Source of the DNA: Brevibacterium sp. ZH18
GTDB lineage: Bacteria > Actinomycetota > Actinomycetes > Actinomycetales > Brevibacteriaceae
Reading direction: 5' to 3'
Assembly: GCF_022748595.1 (NCBI RefSeq)
Contig: NZ_JALDSX010000008.1
Coordinates: 41,559 to 105,558, forward strand
Length of the DNA: 64,000 nucleotides
Part shown: piece by piece, positions 1 through 8,634 of the stretch
How the letters are laid out: each line of letters starts with the position of its first letter
How positions within the stretch are numbered: position 1 is the first letter of the stretch
The notes under the pieces: generated by a model
What the model was told of the DNA's origin: nothing
The model's input: only the letters and a program-made list of their open reading frames with translations
The model's database searches: none
Made by a program: the position numbers and the translations under genes

Positions 1-126
1 CGAAGTATTCCTGGCAGTGTGGGCATGTCGACTCCTTCGTCGGCGGATGAGCAGATTCAATTCGCTCGCTCAGATAGTTTAAATTCTGCGTTTCAAGTCT
101 GTCGTTCAGTGGGGAACTGCGGCTGT

Positions 127-966
127 CTATGTGGCCATGGCGACGGGTTCGAAGGGAAGATCGTGAGCCCGGGCGAGGTCCACCCATTCGCTCGTCGGCT
201 TCGCGGCGAATGCACGCTCGAGCGTGTCGAAGTCGCTTCCGACGTGCTCAGCCAGGGCTTGGGCGAAGGCTGGTTCGACACAACCGACTGCGATCGCTCC
301 GTCAGCGGTGTCATAGGTCCGGTAGAACGGCGAACCCCCACCTAGCGGACCACCCGGCGAGGTGAGTCCATGCCGGGCCGGACCCGCGGCCCAGGCCGCG
401 GCTTCATCGAGAACGACGCGCTTGACGATGCCGCTGATGCCAATCTCGGTCTGCGATTCGCGCTGGCGCAATCCGCCCAGAGCGGCAATCGTTGCGGCCT
501 CGCCTCCGACGATGTCAGCGACGGGAATGGTCGGCGTACTGCCTGGAATGAGCGTTCCGTGGGCCGCCTGATACGTGAGGTCGTGGCCGGGAATGTTCGC
601 CCGATCTCCAGCGAACCCGACGATCTCAACGTGGACGAGTCCGTACCGCTCGACGATGCCGGGGATTCCGAGCCCCTCGGCAGCTCGCGGTCGCATAGCG
701 GTGATGAGAATATCGGCTTCAGCGGCGAGCGAATTCAGCTGCGCGATCCCCGCCTCGTCCTTGAGATCGATCGTGACGACTTCGTGTCCTGCAGACAGTT
801 CCCTGTAGTACTCGGGAGCAACATGAGCCACCGGATCACCTGCTGGCGGTTCGACCTTGATGACCCGCGCCCCGAGCGCCGAAAGGCGTGCCGCGGCGAG
901 AGGTCCAGGCAGGTTGATCGCCAAGTTGATGACCGTGAGACCGGCCAAGGGTTCGTGTTCGTTCAT
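127..966 (-). CDS. Short CaiB/BaiF family (type III) CoA-transferase
   Basis: The protein (279 aa) begins with the family N-terminus: LAGLTVINLAINLPGPLAAA followed by LGARVIKVEPPAGDP, the nucleotide/CoA-binding start of formyl-CoA transferase and alpha-methylacyl-CoA racemase relatives. Such enzymes move CoA between carboxylic acids or racemise 2-methylacyl-CoAs. Full-length members are usually 360-400 aa, so this is a short form; the usual C-terminal part is missing although the reading frame closes normally with a TAG. It is divergent from a TetR gene across about 140 bp, so the two are probably co-regulated. The family is clear from sequence; the substrate is unknown. Confidence 0.8.
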   Translation of the reverse strand: MNEHEPLAGLTVINLAINLPGPLAAARLSALGARVIKVEPPAGDPVAHVAPEYYRELSAGHEVVTIDLKDEAGIAQLNSLAAEADILITAMRPRAAEGLGIPGIVERYGLVHVEIVGFAGDRANIPGHDLTYQAAHGTLIPGSTPTIPVADIVGGEAATIAALGGLRQRESQTEIGISGIVKRVVLDEAAAWAAGPARHGLTSPGGPLGGGSPFYRTYDTADGAIAVGCVEPAFAQALAEHVGSDFDTLERAFAAKPTSEWVDLARAHDLPFEPVAMAT

Positions 967-1028
967 TGAGTTTCCTCCCGTTGCACACAGTCGAATGATT
1001 CACCTCTATTGAATGACTGTATAAGCAG

Positions 1029-1044
1029 TTGAAAGATTGTTCAA
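1029..1044. promoter_or_regulatory. Candidate TetR operator in the divergent region
   Basis: TTGAAAGATTGTTCAA is an inverted repeat (TTGAA-N6-TTCAA) lying between the CoA-transferase and the TetR gene, just upstream of the chosen TetR start. Its place and symmetry suit autoregulation by the TetR protein. This is inference from position; no footprint is known. Confidence 0.4.
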
Positions 1045-1109
1045 TGCATTGCATGCGAGAATTGTTGAGGAGGGACGAACAGAACTCAAGTGAGACAGAG
1101 ACTGGTGAG

Positions 1110-1724
1110 ATGACGGCGACCGACGACACAGGCTTCGACGAAGCCGCACATGACGACCTCACGAGTCGTGCCCGCATTCGCAATGCCGCCCTGCACCAAT
1201 TCGCAGCCAAAGGGTTCGCTGGCACTCCATTGCGCGCCATCGCCTCCGAGGCGGGCGTCGCAGTGGGCTTGATCGGCCATTACTTCAGGTCCAAGGAGGG
1301 CGCACGCGAAGGGGTCGAACAGTGGATCGTCGGACTCTTCGCAGCGGCTCTCGAGCGCGCCGATAGCCAGTCGGACGGCAGGGTCGCAGATGTCGCGGCG
1401 CGAGATGCCAGCGTAGCGGCGATGCTCAATGACAATCCACTCGTCGTCGACTACCTGCGCCGCCAGGTCCTGGAGCTGCCCACCGATGGAAAGCTCATCT
1501 CGCGGCTGGCTTCCCTGTCTCTGGAGAGTGTCGAGGCCATGCGCAACGCAGGACATGCTTCGGCCAGCCGCCACCCGGTGGAACAGGTCGTGACCGCCAT
1601 GGTGCGCCAGCTGGGCAGGCTCTTTCTGCAGCCTCTCGTTGATCAGATCGTTGATGCGTTCCCCGAGGACGAACAGCCGACCAAGCATCCGGAGCTGAGG
1701 GTCGAGGTCAAGACTGCGCAATGA
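1110..1724 (+). CDS. TetR/AcrR family transcriptional regulator
   Basis: A 204-aa protein with an N-terminal helix-turn-helix: RARIRNAALHQFAAKGFAGT, then LRAIASEAGVAVGLIGHYF, ending in the FRSKEG motif typical of TetR proteins. The C-terminal half is a variable ligand-binding domain. I chose ATG at 1110 because the longer frame opens with a TTG at 1029 that lacks a ribosome site and overlaps the palindrome. It probably represses the divergent CoA-transferase gene and itself. The ligand, perhaps an acyl-CoA, cannot be read from sequence. Confidence 0.85.
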   Translation: MTATDDTGFDEAAHDDLTSRARIRNAALHQFAAKGFAGTPLRAIASEAGVAVGLIGHYFRSKEGAREGVEQWIVGLFAAALERADSQSDGRVADVAARDASVAAMLNDNPLVVDYLRRQVLELPTDGKLISRLASLSLESVEAMRNAGHASASRHPVEQVVTAMVRQLGRLFLQPLVDQIVDAFPEDEQPTKHPELRVEVKTAQ

Positions 1725-1815
1725 GCCGGTCAGCCCGAGCTTCACTCCCTCGCGCATCCGAATCAGCTCTCAGTATCGGCCCTGCCCTCACAGTCTGGGT
1801 CAGATGGCCACTAGA

Positions 1816-1856
1816 GTGGGTCAGCAACAGATGTTGTCGAAAACAACAGACCCCAC
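1816..1856. other. Hairpin in the leader of the SPFH gene
   Basis: An outer pair GTGGGTC/GACCCCAC (one bulge) encloses an inner stem TGTTGT/ACAACA with a 5-nt loop. It ends 16 bp before the ATG of the SPFH gene. It could be a 5' leader structure or a terminator for the upstream TetR gene. No U-run follows. Confidence 0.3.
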
Positions 1857-1872
1857 CTAGTTCGGAGTAAAC

Positions 1873-2970
1873 ATGGAAATCCTAGGCGGAAGCGTCATCG
1901 CCGTTGTGATCGTCGTCGTCATCCTCGCCATATTGCTGTTCGGCAAACTGCGAACCAGTATGTTCTTCACCGTCAAGACGCAGGAGAACGTCATCGTCGA
2001 ACGCTTCGGGAAGTTCAAGAAGGTTGCGAAACCGGGCCTGAACTTCAAGATGCCGCTCGTCGAGACCATCAGCAAGCCGATCTCGTTGCGCGTTCAGCAG
2101 CTCGAGGTCAATATCGAGTCGAAGACGAGTGACAACGTGTTCGTCACCGTGCCTGTGGCTGTTCAGTATGTCGTTGAAGAAGACAATGTCACCGACGCCT
2201 ACTACAAGTTGGCGAATTCTGAGGAGCAGATTCGGTCGTATGTCTTCGACACCGTTCGCTCCGCACTCTCGGGCCTGACCTTGGACACGGCATTCGAGTC
2301 CAAGGACGACATCGCCGAAAACGTCGAGCGTCGACTCTCGGAGTCGATGCGCCGCTACGGGTTCAAGATCGTAAGCACCCTGGTCACCGACATCACCCCG
2401 GATTCCAAGGTGCGCGATTCCATGAACTCGATCAACGCCGCACAGCGTGACCGAGTGGCAGCGCAGTCTCTGGCGGAGGCCGACAAGATCAAGCGAGTCA
2501 CCCAGGCTCAGGCCGAGTCCGAGGCGATGCGCCTGCACGGTGAAGGCGTGGCCGCTCAGCGCAAGGCCATTGCCCAAGGCATCGCCGAACAGTATTCCAA
2601 GCTGCAGGAAGTGGGCATCGACAAGACCGCAGAGCAGCTGCTGATGATGACGCAGTACTTCGACACCATGCAGAACGTTGCCCAGGAGGGCCGCTCGAAC
2701 GTCCTGTTCATGCCGTCGAACCCCGGCGGACTCGGCGACATTGGGGCCGAGATCAGGACCGCCCTGTTCGCAGCAAATGCGTCTGAGGATGCAGCGAACA
2801 CCGAGGGACTGCACGGTGCAACCGGCCCACAGTCCTACGGACAGTCTGTCTCGAAGAGCGCGAAGAGCGGTGCCAAGGCCGATGCCAAGGCACAGGCTCA
2901 AGCGGCGATGCGCCGAACCGAAGGTGCACTCAGGGCTGACGAGGACGAGTCGACCATCGACGAGTCCTGA
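1873..2970 (+). CDS. SPFH/Band 7 (stomatin-like) membrane protein
   Basis: A 365-aa protein with one N-terminal membrane helix (about residues 5-25), then a Band 7 domain (about 32-200) starting with VKTQENVIVERFGKFKKVA and carrying the family's PGLNFKMP turn. An alanine/glutamine-rich coiled-coil follows (about 200-260). The C-terminus is low-complexity and charged. Family members form oligomeric membrane scaffolds that organise microdomains and proteases; here there is no NfeD or protease partner beside it. It appears to be monocistronic, with a strong hairpin downstream. Confidence 0.9.
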   Translation: MEILGGSVIAVVIVVVILAILLFGKLRTSMFFTVKTQENVIVERFGKFKKVAKPGLNFKMPLVETISKPISLRVQQLEVNIESKTSDNVFVTVPVAVQYVVEEDNVTDAYYKLANSEEQIRSYVFDTVRSALSGLTLDTAFESKDDIAENVERRLSESMRRYGFKIVSTLVTDITPDSKVRDSMNSINAAQRDRVAAQSLAEADKIKRVTQAQAESEAMRLHGEGVAAQRKAIAQGIAEQYSKLQEVGIDKTAEQLLMMTQYFDTMQNVAQEGRSNVLFMPSNPGGLGDIGAEIRTALFAANASEDAANTEGLHGATGPQSYGQSVSKSAKSGAKADAKAQAQAAMRRTEGALRADEDESTIDES

Positions 2971-3053
2971 GGCACTCAGCTGAGAGCATCCCTTCCCGCA
3001 GTTCCTCGAACACACGATAGATCAAGGACACGGGGGCAATACCCGCACAGCAA

Positions 3054-3094
3054 GAGGGTCGGACCCAGCCTTTCATCGGCTGGTTCCGACCCTC
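3054..3094. terminator. Bidirectional hairpin terminator
   Basis: A 17-bp stem with one mismatch begins GAGGGTCGGACCCAGCC and closes on a 7-nt loop. It lies between the SPFH gene (plus) and the membrane-protein gene (minus), which converge here. No strong U-run follows, as is common in actinobacteria. Confidence 0.7.
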
Positions 3095-3154
3095 AATCGG
3101 TGCTGATCCTATTCGAGGATCACTGCGACCGCACGACCCCTCCAATCAGGCCCC

Positions 3155-3754
3155 TCAGAGTCCGGCCTCTCCTCCCATTGGCTTTTCGCCAGGATGCTTC
3201 CGGTAGTAGTCATTCCGCGCTTTGTCCCTGGCACGCCGTTTCACCTCGTCGACGTCGTCGGCGAAGGTCACCTTGGTCGTGTCCTTGAACTGCTCGTAGC
3301 GCTGATGGAACTCTTCACGCGACTCACCGGGCTGCCACGGCCTGCTGAGGACAACCTCGACAGTGGCGGGGACTGCGAGCGCGGCGAAAGTCGCCATCGC
3401 CGCAGCAGCCGAATTGCCGAGGACCAACCAGCCGACGAAGATGCCGACCACCGGGGTCGTCCACCAACCGAGGAGTGCATAGTTCCACCCACCGGGGTTC
3501 GGCCTTCGTGCCTTGATGACGAAGGGCCTCTCCACCGCCACGGTGAGAATCTCACCGATGAGGTAGGCCACGATGATGGTCACGATCAGCGAACTCGCCT
3601 CAATCCGGCCCACCGCGGGCAACAGAGTCGCCAGCCACAGCAGCAGAAACGCCACAGGCGCTTTCAGCACAGCCATGAACAGGTGGCCGGAGAGAGCAGC
3701 AGAGAGTGGAACGGGTTCCGAATCGCGGCCTTGGCCTACGTAATTGTCAGTCAT
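3155..3754 (-). CDS. Multi-pass membrane protein of unknown function
   Basis: The 199-aa product has about four hydrophobic segments: two around residues 27-70, and two around 100-140 (for example TTPVVGIFVGWLVLG). A charged cytoplasmic tail of about 55 aa follows, containing DEVKRRARDKARNDYYRKHP. I do not recognise the family. The start at 3754 is chosen because GGAGG lies 7 nt upstream of MTDNYV; the longer frame starting at 3769 lacks this site. It is convergent with the SPFH gene and follows the secreted-protein gene on the same strand. Confidence 0.65.
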   Translation of the reverse strand: MTDNYVGQGRDSEPVPLSAALSGHLFMAVLKAPVAFLLLWLATLLPAVGRIEASSLIVTIIVAYLIGEILTVAVERPFVIKARRPNPGGWNYALLGWWTTPVVGIFVGWLVLGNSAAAAMATFAALAVPATVEVVLSRPWQPGESREEFHQRYEQFKDTTKVTFADDVDEVKRRARDKARNDYYRKHPGEKPMGGEAGL

Positions 3755-3784
3755 CGTTCGCACCTCCACTGCTGTCGTCGGATA

Positions 3785-4420
3785 TCAGCTGCAAGCGGTG
3801 ATGACACCGTCGACGCCGAGGATACCGCCGAGAATCACAGCAGCGTCCTCACCGATCTCTGCCATTGCGGCTCCGCTGCGGATCGCATTGATCAGATTCC
3901 TGACACCGCCGAAGATCTTGTAGCCGTCTTTGAGCCATTTGAGCACCTTGGCCACTGGAACTCCGTATTCGGCGACAACGCCTGCCAGCGCAAGGCCGCA
4001 GTTCCACCAATTGACCTGGGGGCTCAGTTCTCCGCCCTTGACGACGAGCGAGCGGTCCTTCTGCGCAACCTTCACTCCACCCAGCGCCTTGTTGAGTCGC
4101 TCTTCGTAGTTCTTCGTCGTATTGGGGTCGGCGTTCTTAAGATCTTCCGGCAGTGACTCAAGGAGCGTAGTCAGCTGTCGCGCACCGGCCTCGGATGAGA
4201 GGTTGATGGTCTTGTTGGGGCCGAGCTCTTCGAGCACGGCCTGCGCGGATGCCTGTGGAACTTCCGCTGCCTGCGCCGAAGGAGGGGCGCTCAGAGATGC
4301 TGCGGCGAATGCGACGGCAACGGCGCCTGCCGTTATCGCGGTACGCGTCCTGTACGTTCTGGCCGGGCTGGCCGTCTTTGTCGATGCGGAAGACTTCGTG
4401 GGCGTAAATGCAAGTGTCAT
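3785..4420 (-). CDS. Secreted small protein with two cysteines, unknown function
   Basis: This 211-aa protein has a long basic N-region and a signal peptide core (about residues 28-50, AGAVAVAFAAASLSAPPSAQ) with likely AQA cleavage. The mature part has a helical, charged first half, then a hydrophobic, glycine-rich half starting at NWWNCGLALAGVVAEYG and ending in VDGVITACS. Two cysteines, one near mature residue 90 and one next to the C-terminus, could form a disulfide. The layout recalls secreted bacteriocin-like or export-chaperoned proteins, but I recognise no family. A half-site like the stress operator lies about 35 bp upstream (4454-4468). Confidence 0.6.
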   Translation of the reverse strand: MTLAFTPTKSSASTKTASPARTYRTRTAITAGAVAVAFAAASLSAPPSAQAAEVPQASAQAVLEELGPNKTINLSSEAGARQLTTLLESLPEDLKNADPNTTKNYEERLNKALGGVKVAQKDRSLVVKGGELSPQVNWWNCGLALAGVVAEYGVPVAKVLKWLKDGYKIFGGVRNLINAIRSGAAMAEIGEDAAVILGGILGVDGVITACS

Positions 4421-4625
4421 TGCGTTCCAATCCTCGTCGATTCAGCTGACGGAACTAGGGTAAACACGTTTCAAAACGAGATTCAAGTCACATTGAAAGT
4501 ACAACTATCCTTTTCGTAAAGAGTTCGTGAAGAGGATGGGCGCCAGCGAGTTTGCCCAGGCCAGCTCTGCGTCCACGAGCGCGGGGGCCGGGATGACGAG
4601 CTCACAGCTCACCATCCCGACCCCC

Positions 4626-4673
4626 GATTTCCGCGAGGAACCTGGCCTTGATTTACGCGAGAAACTCGGCCTT
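4626..4673. repeat. Two 24-bp imperfect tandem units abutting the malic enzyme stop codon
   Basis: Positions 4626-4649 and 4650-4673 are 24-bp units beginning GATTTCCGCGAGG and GATTTACGCGAGA and both ending GGCCTT; they differ at about four positions. The second unit runs into the malic enzyme stop codon. Confidence 0.6.
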
Positions 4674-5877
4674 ACTGCGCCACCCCATCAGCGGCAGCGG
4701 CAGCCTGCACAGCATCGGCCACAGCAGGGCCGACGCGTGAGTCGAGCGCACCGGGGACGATGTAGTCCGCTGCGAGGTCGTCGCCGACGAGGTCAGCGAT
4801 GGCACGCGCCGCCGCGAGCTTCATCGCGTCGGTGATGTCGGTGGCACCGGCGTCCAGGGCTCCGCGGAAGATTCCGGGGAACGCGAGGACGTTGTTGATC
4901 TGGTTCGGGAAATCGCTGCGGCCCGTGGCCACCACTGTCGCGTACTTCGTGGCGATGTCCGGCGTGATCTCCGGGTTCGGATTCGACAGGGCGAAGATGA
5001 TCGCGTCGTCGGCCATGTTCGGCAGATGCTTCTCGTCGATGGTTCCACCGGAAACGCCGATGAACACGTCCGCGCCGTCGAGCGCGGCGTCGATCCCGCC
5101 GGTGACGCCCCGGGGATTCGTCTCTGCGGCGATAGCCTGCTTCGTGGCATGGAGGTCGGTCCGCGAGGACTCGATGATGCCCTTGGAGTCGAGGACGACG
5201 ACGTCGGCGACACCGGCGTCGCGCAGGATCTTGGCCACGGCCACACCGGCAGCACCTGCGCCGGAAAGGACGACCTTGACCGAGCCGAATGACTTGTCGA
5301 CGACGCGCAGCGCGTTGGTCAGCGCGGCGAGCACGACGACGGCGGTGCCGTGCTGGTCATCGTGCATGACCGGGATGTCGAGGGCAGCCTTGACGCGGTC
5401 CTCGATTTCGAAGCAGCGAGGCGCGGAGATGTCCTCGAGGTTGATGGCGCCGAAGGTCGGGGCCATGCGCACGATGGTCTCGACAATCTCGTCGGCGTCA
5501 TTGGTGTCGAGCACGATAGGGATCGCGTTGAGCCCGCTGAAGCTCTTGAACAGCGCGCACTTGCCCTCCATGACGGGAAGGGAGGCCTTGGCACCGATGT
5601 CGCCGAGGCCCAGCACAGCCGAGCCATCGGAGATGACGGCGACCAGGCGGCCGGTCCACGTGTGGGTGCGAGCCATTTCCGGGTCGTCTTTGATCGCGGT
5701 GCACACCTTGGCCACGCCCGGGGTGTAGGCGATCGAGAGGTCGCGCTGGGTCTCGAGCGGACGAGTGAGTTCGGCGGAGAGCTTGCCGCCCTCGTGGGCG
5801 GTGAAGATCTCTTCGTCGGTGATCGCGGGAGCAGAGGTCTGGGCCGAAGCTGCGGCGTTGTCGGTCGTAGTCGTCAT
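4672..5877 (-). CDS. NAD(P)-dependent malic enzyme, short MaeB-like form
   Basis: Oxidative decarboxylation of malate to pyruvate in the cytosol. The 401-aa protein lacks the phosphotransacetylase-like C-terminus of long MaeB proteins. Key motifs are YTPGVAKVC (substrate-binding Tyr), [42 protein letters not shown] (metal-binding Asp), the Rossmann loop [12 protein letters not shown], and [13 protein letters not shown] chose ATG at 5877, with AAGGAT upstream; the frame stays open 72 codons further, but that extension has no family similarity. No operon partner is seen. The nearby dctA (38.7 kb) could supply its substrate. Confidence 0.93.
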   Translation of the reverse strand: MTTTTDNAAASAQTSAPAITDEEIFTAHEGGKLSAELTRPLETQRDLSIAYTPGVAKVCTAIKDDPEMARTHTWTGRLVAVISDGSAVLGLGDIGAKASLPVMEGKCALFKSFSGLNAIPIVLDTNDADEIVETIVRMAPTFGAINLEDISAPRCFEIEDRVKAALDIPVMHDDQHGTAVVVLAALTNALRVVDKSFGSVKVVLSGAGAAGVAVAKILRDAGVADVVVLDSKGIIESSRTDLHATKQAIAAETNPRGVTGGIDAALDGADVFIGVSGGTIDEKHLPNMADDAIIFALSNPNPEITPDIATKYATVVATGRSDFPNQINNVLAFPGIFRGALDAGATDITDAMKLAAARAIADLVGDDLAADYIVPGALDSRVGPAVADAVQAAAAADGVAQ

Positions 5878-6418
5878 GATTGATCCTTGAGGTCGTGTGA
5901 CGGCCGGCGGGAAACCAGTGCTGTCATCGAATGTCGTCATTGGAATGCGCCCGGATCTCAGAATTCGCGGGACAGCGTTCATGACGGAATAAAAGCCACG
6001 CGATGGTTGGCGCGGCGACGTCGGCGCAAGTAAACGATCGAGCTCCTTTGTGAAGGGGCGAACGTATACGCGCAGTGCAGGAGGGCGACGCATCTCAGCG
6101 GATCTCGACTTGGTCAGTCGCTCCTGGCAACTGGATCAGCATAACGCACCGATTCGGTGGCGCCGATGAAAATCCTCCCCTTCGCCGAGGCGGCGCACCG
6201 GCACGTATCCCGCTCAGCAGCCCTATCCATGAGTTCGCCGGCCGAGCAGCCGGGACCCTGCACTCCCCCGGAATGACAGGGAACTCCGCGGTTCTCGCAC
6301 CGTCTCTCCGACCGTGGAACACGGTGATTCAAGACGACGTTTCTGGCCGCGAAACAGCCATGAGAGGGTCTGCACGTCGACTGAAGGCATGAAGTTCACA
6401 CCACCACACGAGCGCGGG
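5878..6418. other. Gene-free interval of about 540 bp
   Basis: I see no credible gene here. The malic enzyme frame stays open into it but shows no family similarity, and the other open frames look like high-GC noise. It should hold the malic enzyme promoter, but I cannot point to convincing -35/-10 boxes. Confidence 0.5.
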
Positions 6419-7033
6419 CTACGTACCGCTGCCTGCCCCACGAAGCGAATAGGTCACCAGGCGATCGATATTGAGATCGGCGAGCGGCACCTTGAGGATG
6501 AGGAGGCGGTGATAGCAGGCTCCCCACAGCTGGTCGACCATGATGTCGAGATCCGCCTCGGCGTCGAGTTCGCCGGTCAGCTGGGAGACCCGCAGCCGCT
6601 GTCGTGCCAGCTCTTGTCGCGGAAGGGCGTAGGTGCGGCTCCATACATCGGCGGCATCGGGGTCGATCTGCACCGCGCCGATGAGCTCCGTGATCGACTT
6701 GCCCACTTTCTCATCTGTCAGGAACTTCACGAATGCGGTGAGCTGTGCGACCAGATCTGCATGCAGGTCGCCGGTGTCTGGGAATTCGAGCGTGGGTTCG
6801 CTGCTTGCGAAGTACGCCTCTGCGGCTATCGCACCGGGCGAGGGCCACCATTTGTACAAAGTGGTCTTGCTCGCACCGGACTCCTTCGCGATCCGCTCGA
6901 AGGTGACCGCCTGCATACCTTCTGCAAAGAGAAGTCGAGCCGTTGCGGTCAGTACCTCGGATCGAACCTGGGCGGCGGACCTGCGGCCACGCCCCCTCTT
7001 CTCCGCTGACGACTCCGTTGATGCCTTCACCAC
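6419..7033 (-). CDS. TetR/AcrR family regulator of the adjacent SDR gene
   Basis: A 204-aa protein. A basic N-terminus (KRGRGRRSAAQVRSEVL) leads into the helix-turn-helix FERIAKESGASKTTLYKWWP, the KTTLYKWW variant typical of one TetR subfamily. The C-terminal domain resembles the TetR_C_11-type effector domain (QLWGACYHRLLILKVPL). It is divergent from the SDR gene across 85 bp that contain a perfect palindrome, so it probably represses both genes and responds to a substrate of the SDR/quinone reductase pair. Confidence 0.88.
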   Translation of the reverse strand: MVKASTESSAEKRGRGRRSAAQVRSEVLTATARLLFAEGMQAVTFERIAKESGASKTTLYKWWPSPGAIAAEAYFASSEPTLEFPDTGDLHADLVAQLTAFVKFLTDEKVGKSITELIGAVQIDPDAADVWSRTYALPRQELARQRLRVSQLTGELDAEADLDIMVDQLWGACYHRLLILKVPLADLNIDRLVTYSLRGAGSGT

Positions 7034-7080
7034 TGCCCCTCACTTAGGAACACGCCGTCCATTACCGTGCTAGTCTATTT

Positions 7081-7097
7081 ATGAACGAATCGTTCAT
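7081..7097. promoter_or_regulatory. TetR operator palindrome
   Basis: ATGAACGAATCGTTCAT is a perfect 8-bp inverted repeat around one central base. It lies between the divergent TetR (start 7033) and SDR (start 7119) genes, the standard place for a TetR operator. Confidence 0.75.
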
Positions 7098-7118
7098 ATC
7101 TTATCGCAGGGAGAGACC

Positions 7119-7856
7119 ATGGCCAACACACAGGATCGGGTCGCAATCGTCACCGGCGGCTCCGGAGGGATCGGACGCACCAGCGCCGAGCGCCTGGCCG
7201 CCGACGGCCTTGCCGTCGTCGTCCACTACGCCGGCAATAAGGACCGCGCCGACGACACTGTCGCCGGCATCATCTCGAAGGGCGGCAACGCCGTCGCCGC
7301 GGGAGGCGACGTCGCCAACGAACACGCCATGGCCGCCTTGTTCGATGTCGCTCAGGAGGAGTTCGGTGGCGTGGACGTGCTTGTGCACTCGGCCGGCATC
7401 ATGCCCCTGGCGCCGCTTGCGCAGCTGGATCTCAACGTATTCGACCAGGTGCAACGAACGAACGTGCGCGGCACGTTCGTCGTCGACCAGCTCGCGGCGC
7501 AGCGAATGCGCGACGGCGGGGCAATCATCAACTTCTCAACCTCTGTCACTCGCCTGCAGATCCCCGGCTACGGCGCGTACGCTGCGTCCAAAGGTGCGGT
7601 CGAAGCGATCTCCCTGATCCTGGCCCGGGAACTGCGCGAACGCGACATCACGGTCAACGCGGTCGCTCCCGGCCCGACCGGCACCCCGCTGTTCTTCGAG
7701 GGCAAGACCCAGGAACAGATCAACGGCATCGCGTCCGCAAATCCCATGGGACGGCTGGGCACACCGGAGGACATCGCCGAGGTGGTGTCATTCCTTGCCG
7801 GGCCCGGCCGGTGGGTCAACGGCCAGACCTTGTACGCCAATGGTGGCGCCGCGTAA
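7119..7856 (+). CDS. Short-chain dehydrogenase/reductase (classical SDR)
   Basis: A 245-aa classical SDR. The cofactor loop is TGGSGGIG (residues about 12-19), NSAG-type motif HSAGIMP, catalytic Ser in NFSTSV, and YAASK for the active-site Tyr and Lys. The C-terminus ends in NGQTLYANGGAA. Usual activity is NAD(P)H-dependent reduction of a carbonyl group. GGGAGA precedes the ATG. The gene is divergent from the TetR gene and followed 39 bp later by a quinone-reductase-like gene, suggesting a two-gene unit for redox detoxification. Substrate unknown. Confidence 0.88.
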   Translation: MANTQDRVAIVTGGSGGIGRTSAERLAADGLAVVVHYAGNKDRADDTVAGIISKGGNAVAAGGDVANEHAMAALFDVAQEEFGGVDVLVHSAGIMPLAPLAQLDLNVFDQVQRTNVRGTFVVDQLAAQRMRDGGAIINFSTSVTRLQIPGYGAYAASKGAVEAISLILARELRERDITVNAVAPGPTGTPLFFEGKTQEQINGIASANPMGRLGTPEDIAEVVSFLAGPGRWVNGQTLYANGGAA

Positions 7857-7895
7857 GCGATCCCACCGACCGCCACCGACCGAAAGTTCAGGCCT

Positions 7896-8588
7896 ATGCA
7901 CCTGCTGACTGTCTTCGCCCACCCGATCCGAACGAGCTATCCGGGTGCGGTGATGGATGCATTCCACGAACCGTTCGCGGCAGCAGGGCACTCGATCGAC
8001 GTCCTCGACCTGCATGCTGAGGGCTTCGATCCTCGCTTCACCGCGGCTGACCATCAGCATTTCTGGGGTGGGCCCATACCGACAGGCATCGCCGACATGC
8101 ATGAGCGCGTTGAGGTCGCGGACAGACTGGCCTTTGTCTTCCCCGTCTATTGGTGGTCGATGCCGGCGCTGATGAAGGGCTGGATCGAACGAGTCTTCAC
8201 CGGCGACTGGGCCTACCAATACGGTTCGGGGGTCGCCGACAGAGGCAAGGAACCGCTGAACGGTCTCCTCCCCCGCGTGCCCACAACCCTCATCGGGGTC
8301 GGCGGCTCGAAGCAGCGCACGTATGACAAATACGGATACGGAGACGCCATGCATGCCCAGCTCGACATCGGCGTCTTCGCCTACTGCGGCATCACCGATG
8401 TCGAAAGCCATCTCATCTACGACGTCGAGGGCGAGCACAACGCAGGCAATCGGGTTGCTGGGCTCGACCAGGCCCGCGAGATCGCCACAGTATTCGTGTC
8501 CCCCAATCGCACGCCGGTCAATGCCAAAGATGAGTACCTGCGCAGGCGCCGAACAAGTGAGGTCGCAACCGCGGAATTCTCTCAATGA
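7896..8588 (+). CDS. Flavodoxin-fold NAD(P)H dehydrogenase (quinone) family protein
   Basis: This 230-aa protein starts with the flavodoxin-like strand and phosphate loop MHLLTVFAHPIRTSYPGAV and has the family signature FVFPVYWWSMPALMKGWIER (about residues 80-100). It also has GVGGSKQRTYDKYGYGDAM near the FMN-contact region. Family members such as NQO1, MdaB and KefF-like enzymes reduce quinones by two electrons with bound flavin. It lies 39 bp after the SDR gene on the same strand and is probably under the same TetR operator. Confidence 0.82.
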   Translation: MHLLTVFAHPIRTSYPGAVMDAFHEPFAAAGHSIDVLDLHAEGFDPRFTAADHQHFWGGPIPTGIADMHERVEVADRLAFVFPVYWWSMPALMKGWIERVFTGDWAYQYGSGVADRGKEPLNGLLPRVPTTLIGVGGSKQRTYDKYGYGDAMHAQLDIGVFAYCGITDVESHLIYDVEGEHNAGNRVAGLDQAREIATVFVSPNRTPVNAKDEYLRRRRTSEVATAEFSQ

Positions 8589-8634
8589 AGTCCCCGGTGG
8601 GGAGGCCATCGCGCCTGACCCTATACTCGCAGGC

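Noticed and set aside
1873..1884. GTAAAC before the SPFH start as a stress operator
   Set aside because: Only the right half of the site is present and the left half does not match.
1882..3015. Long minus-strand frame antisense to the SPFH gene
   Set aside because: It has no domain, and the plus-strand SPFH protein explains the composition; a high-GC shadow.
5878..6093. Upstream extension of malic enzyme by 72 codons
   Set aside because: No family similarity; the internal ATG at 5877 has a ribosome site and the canonical start.
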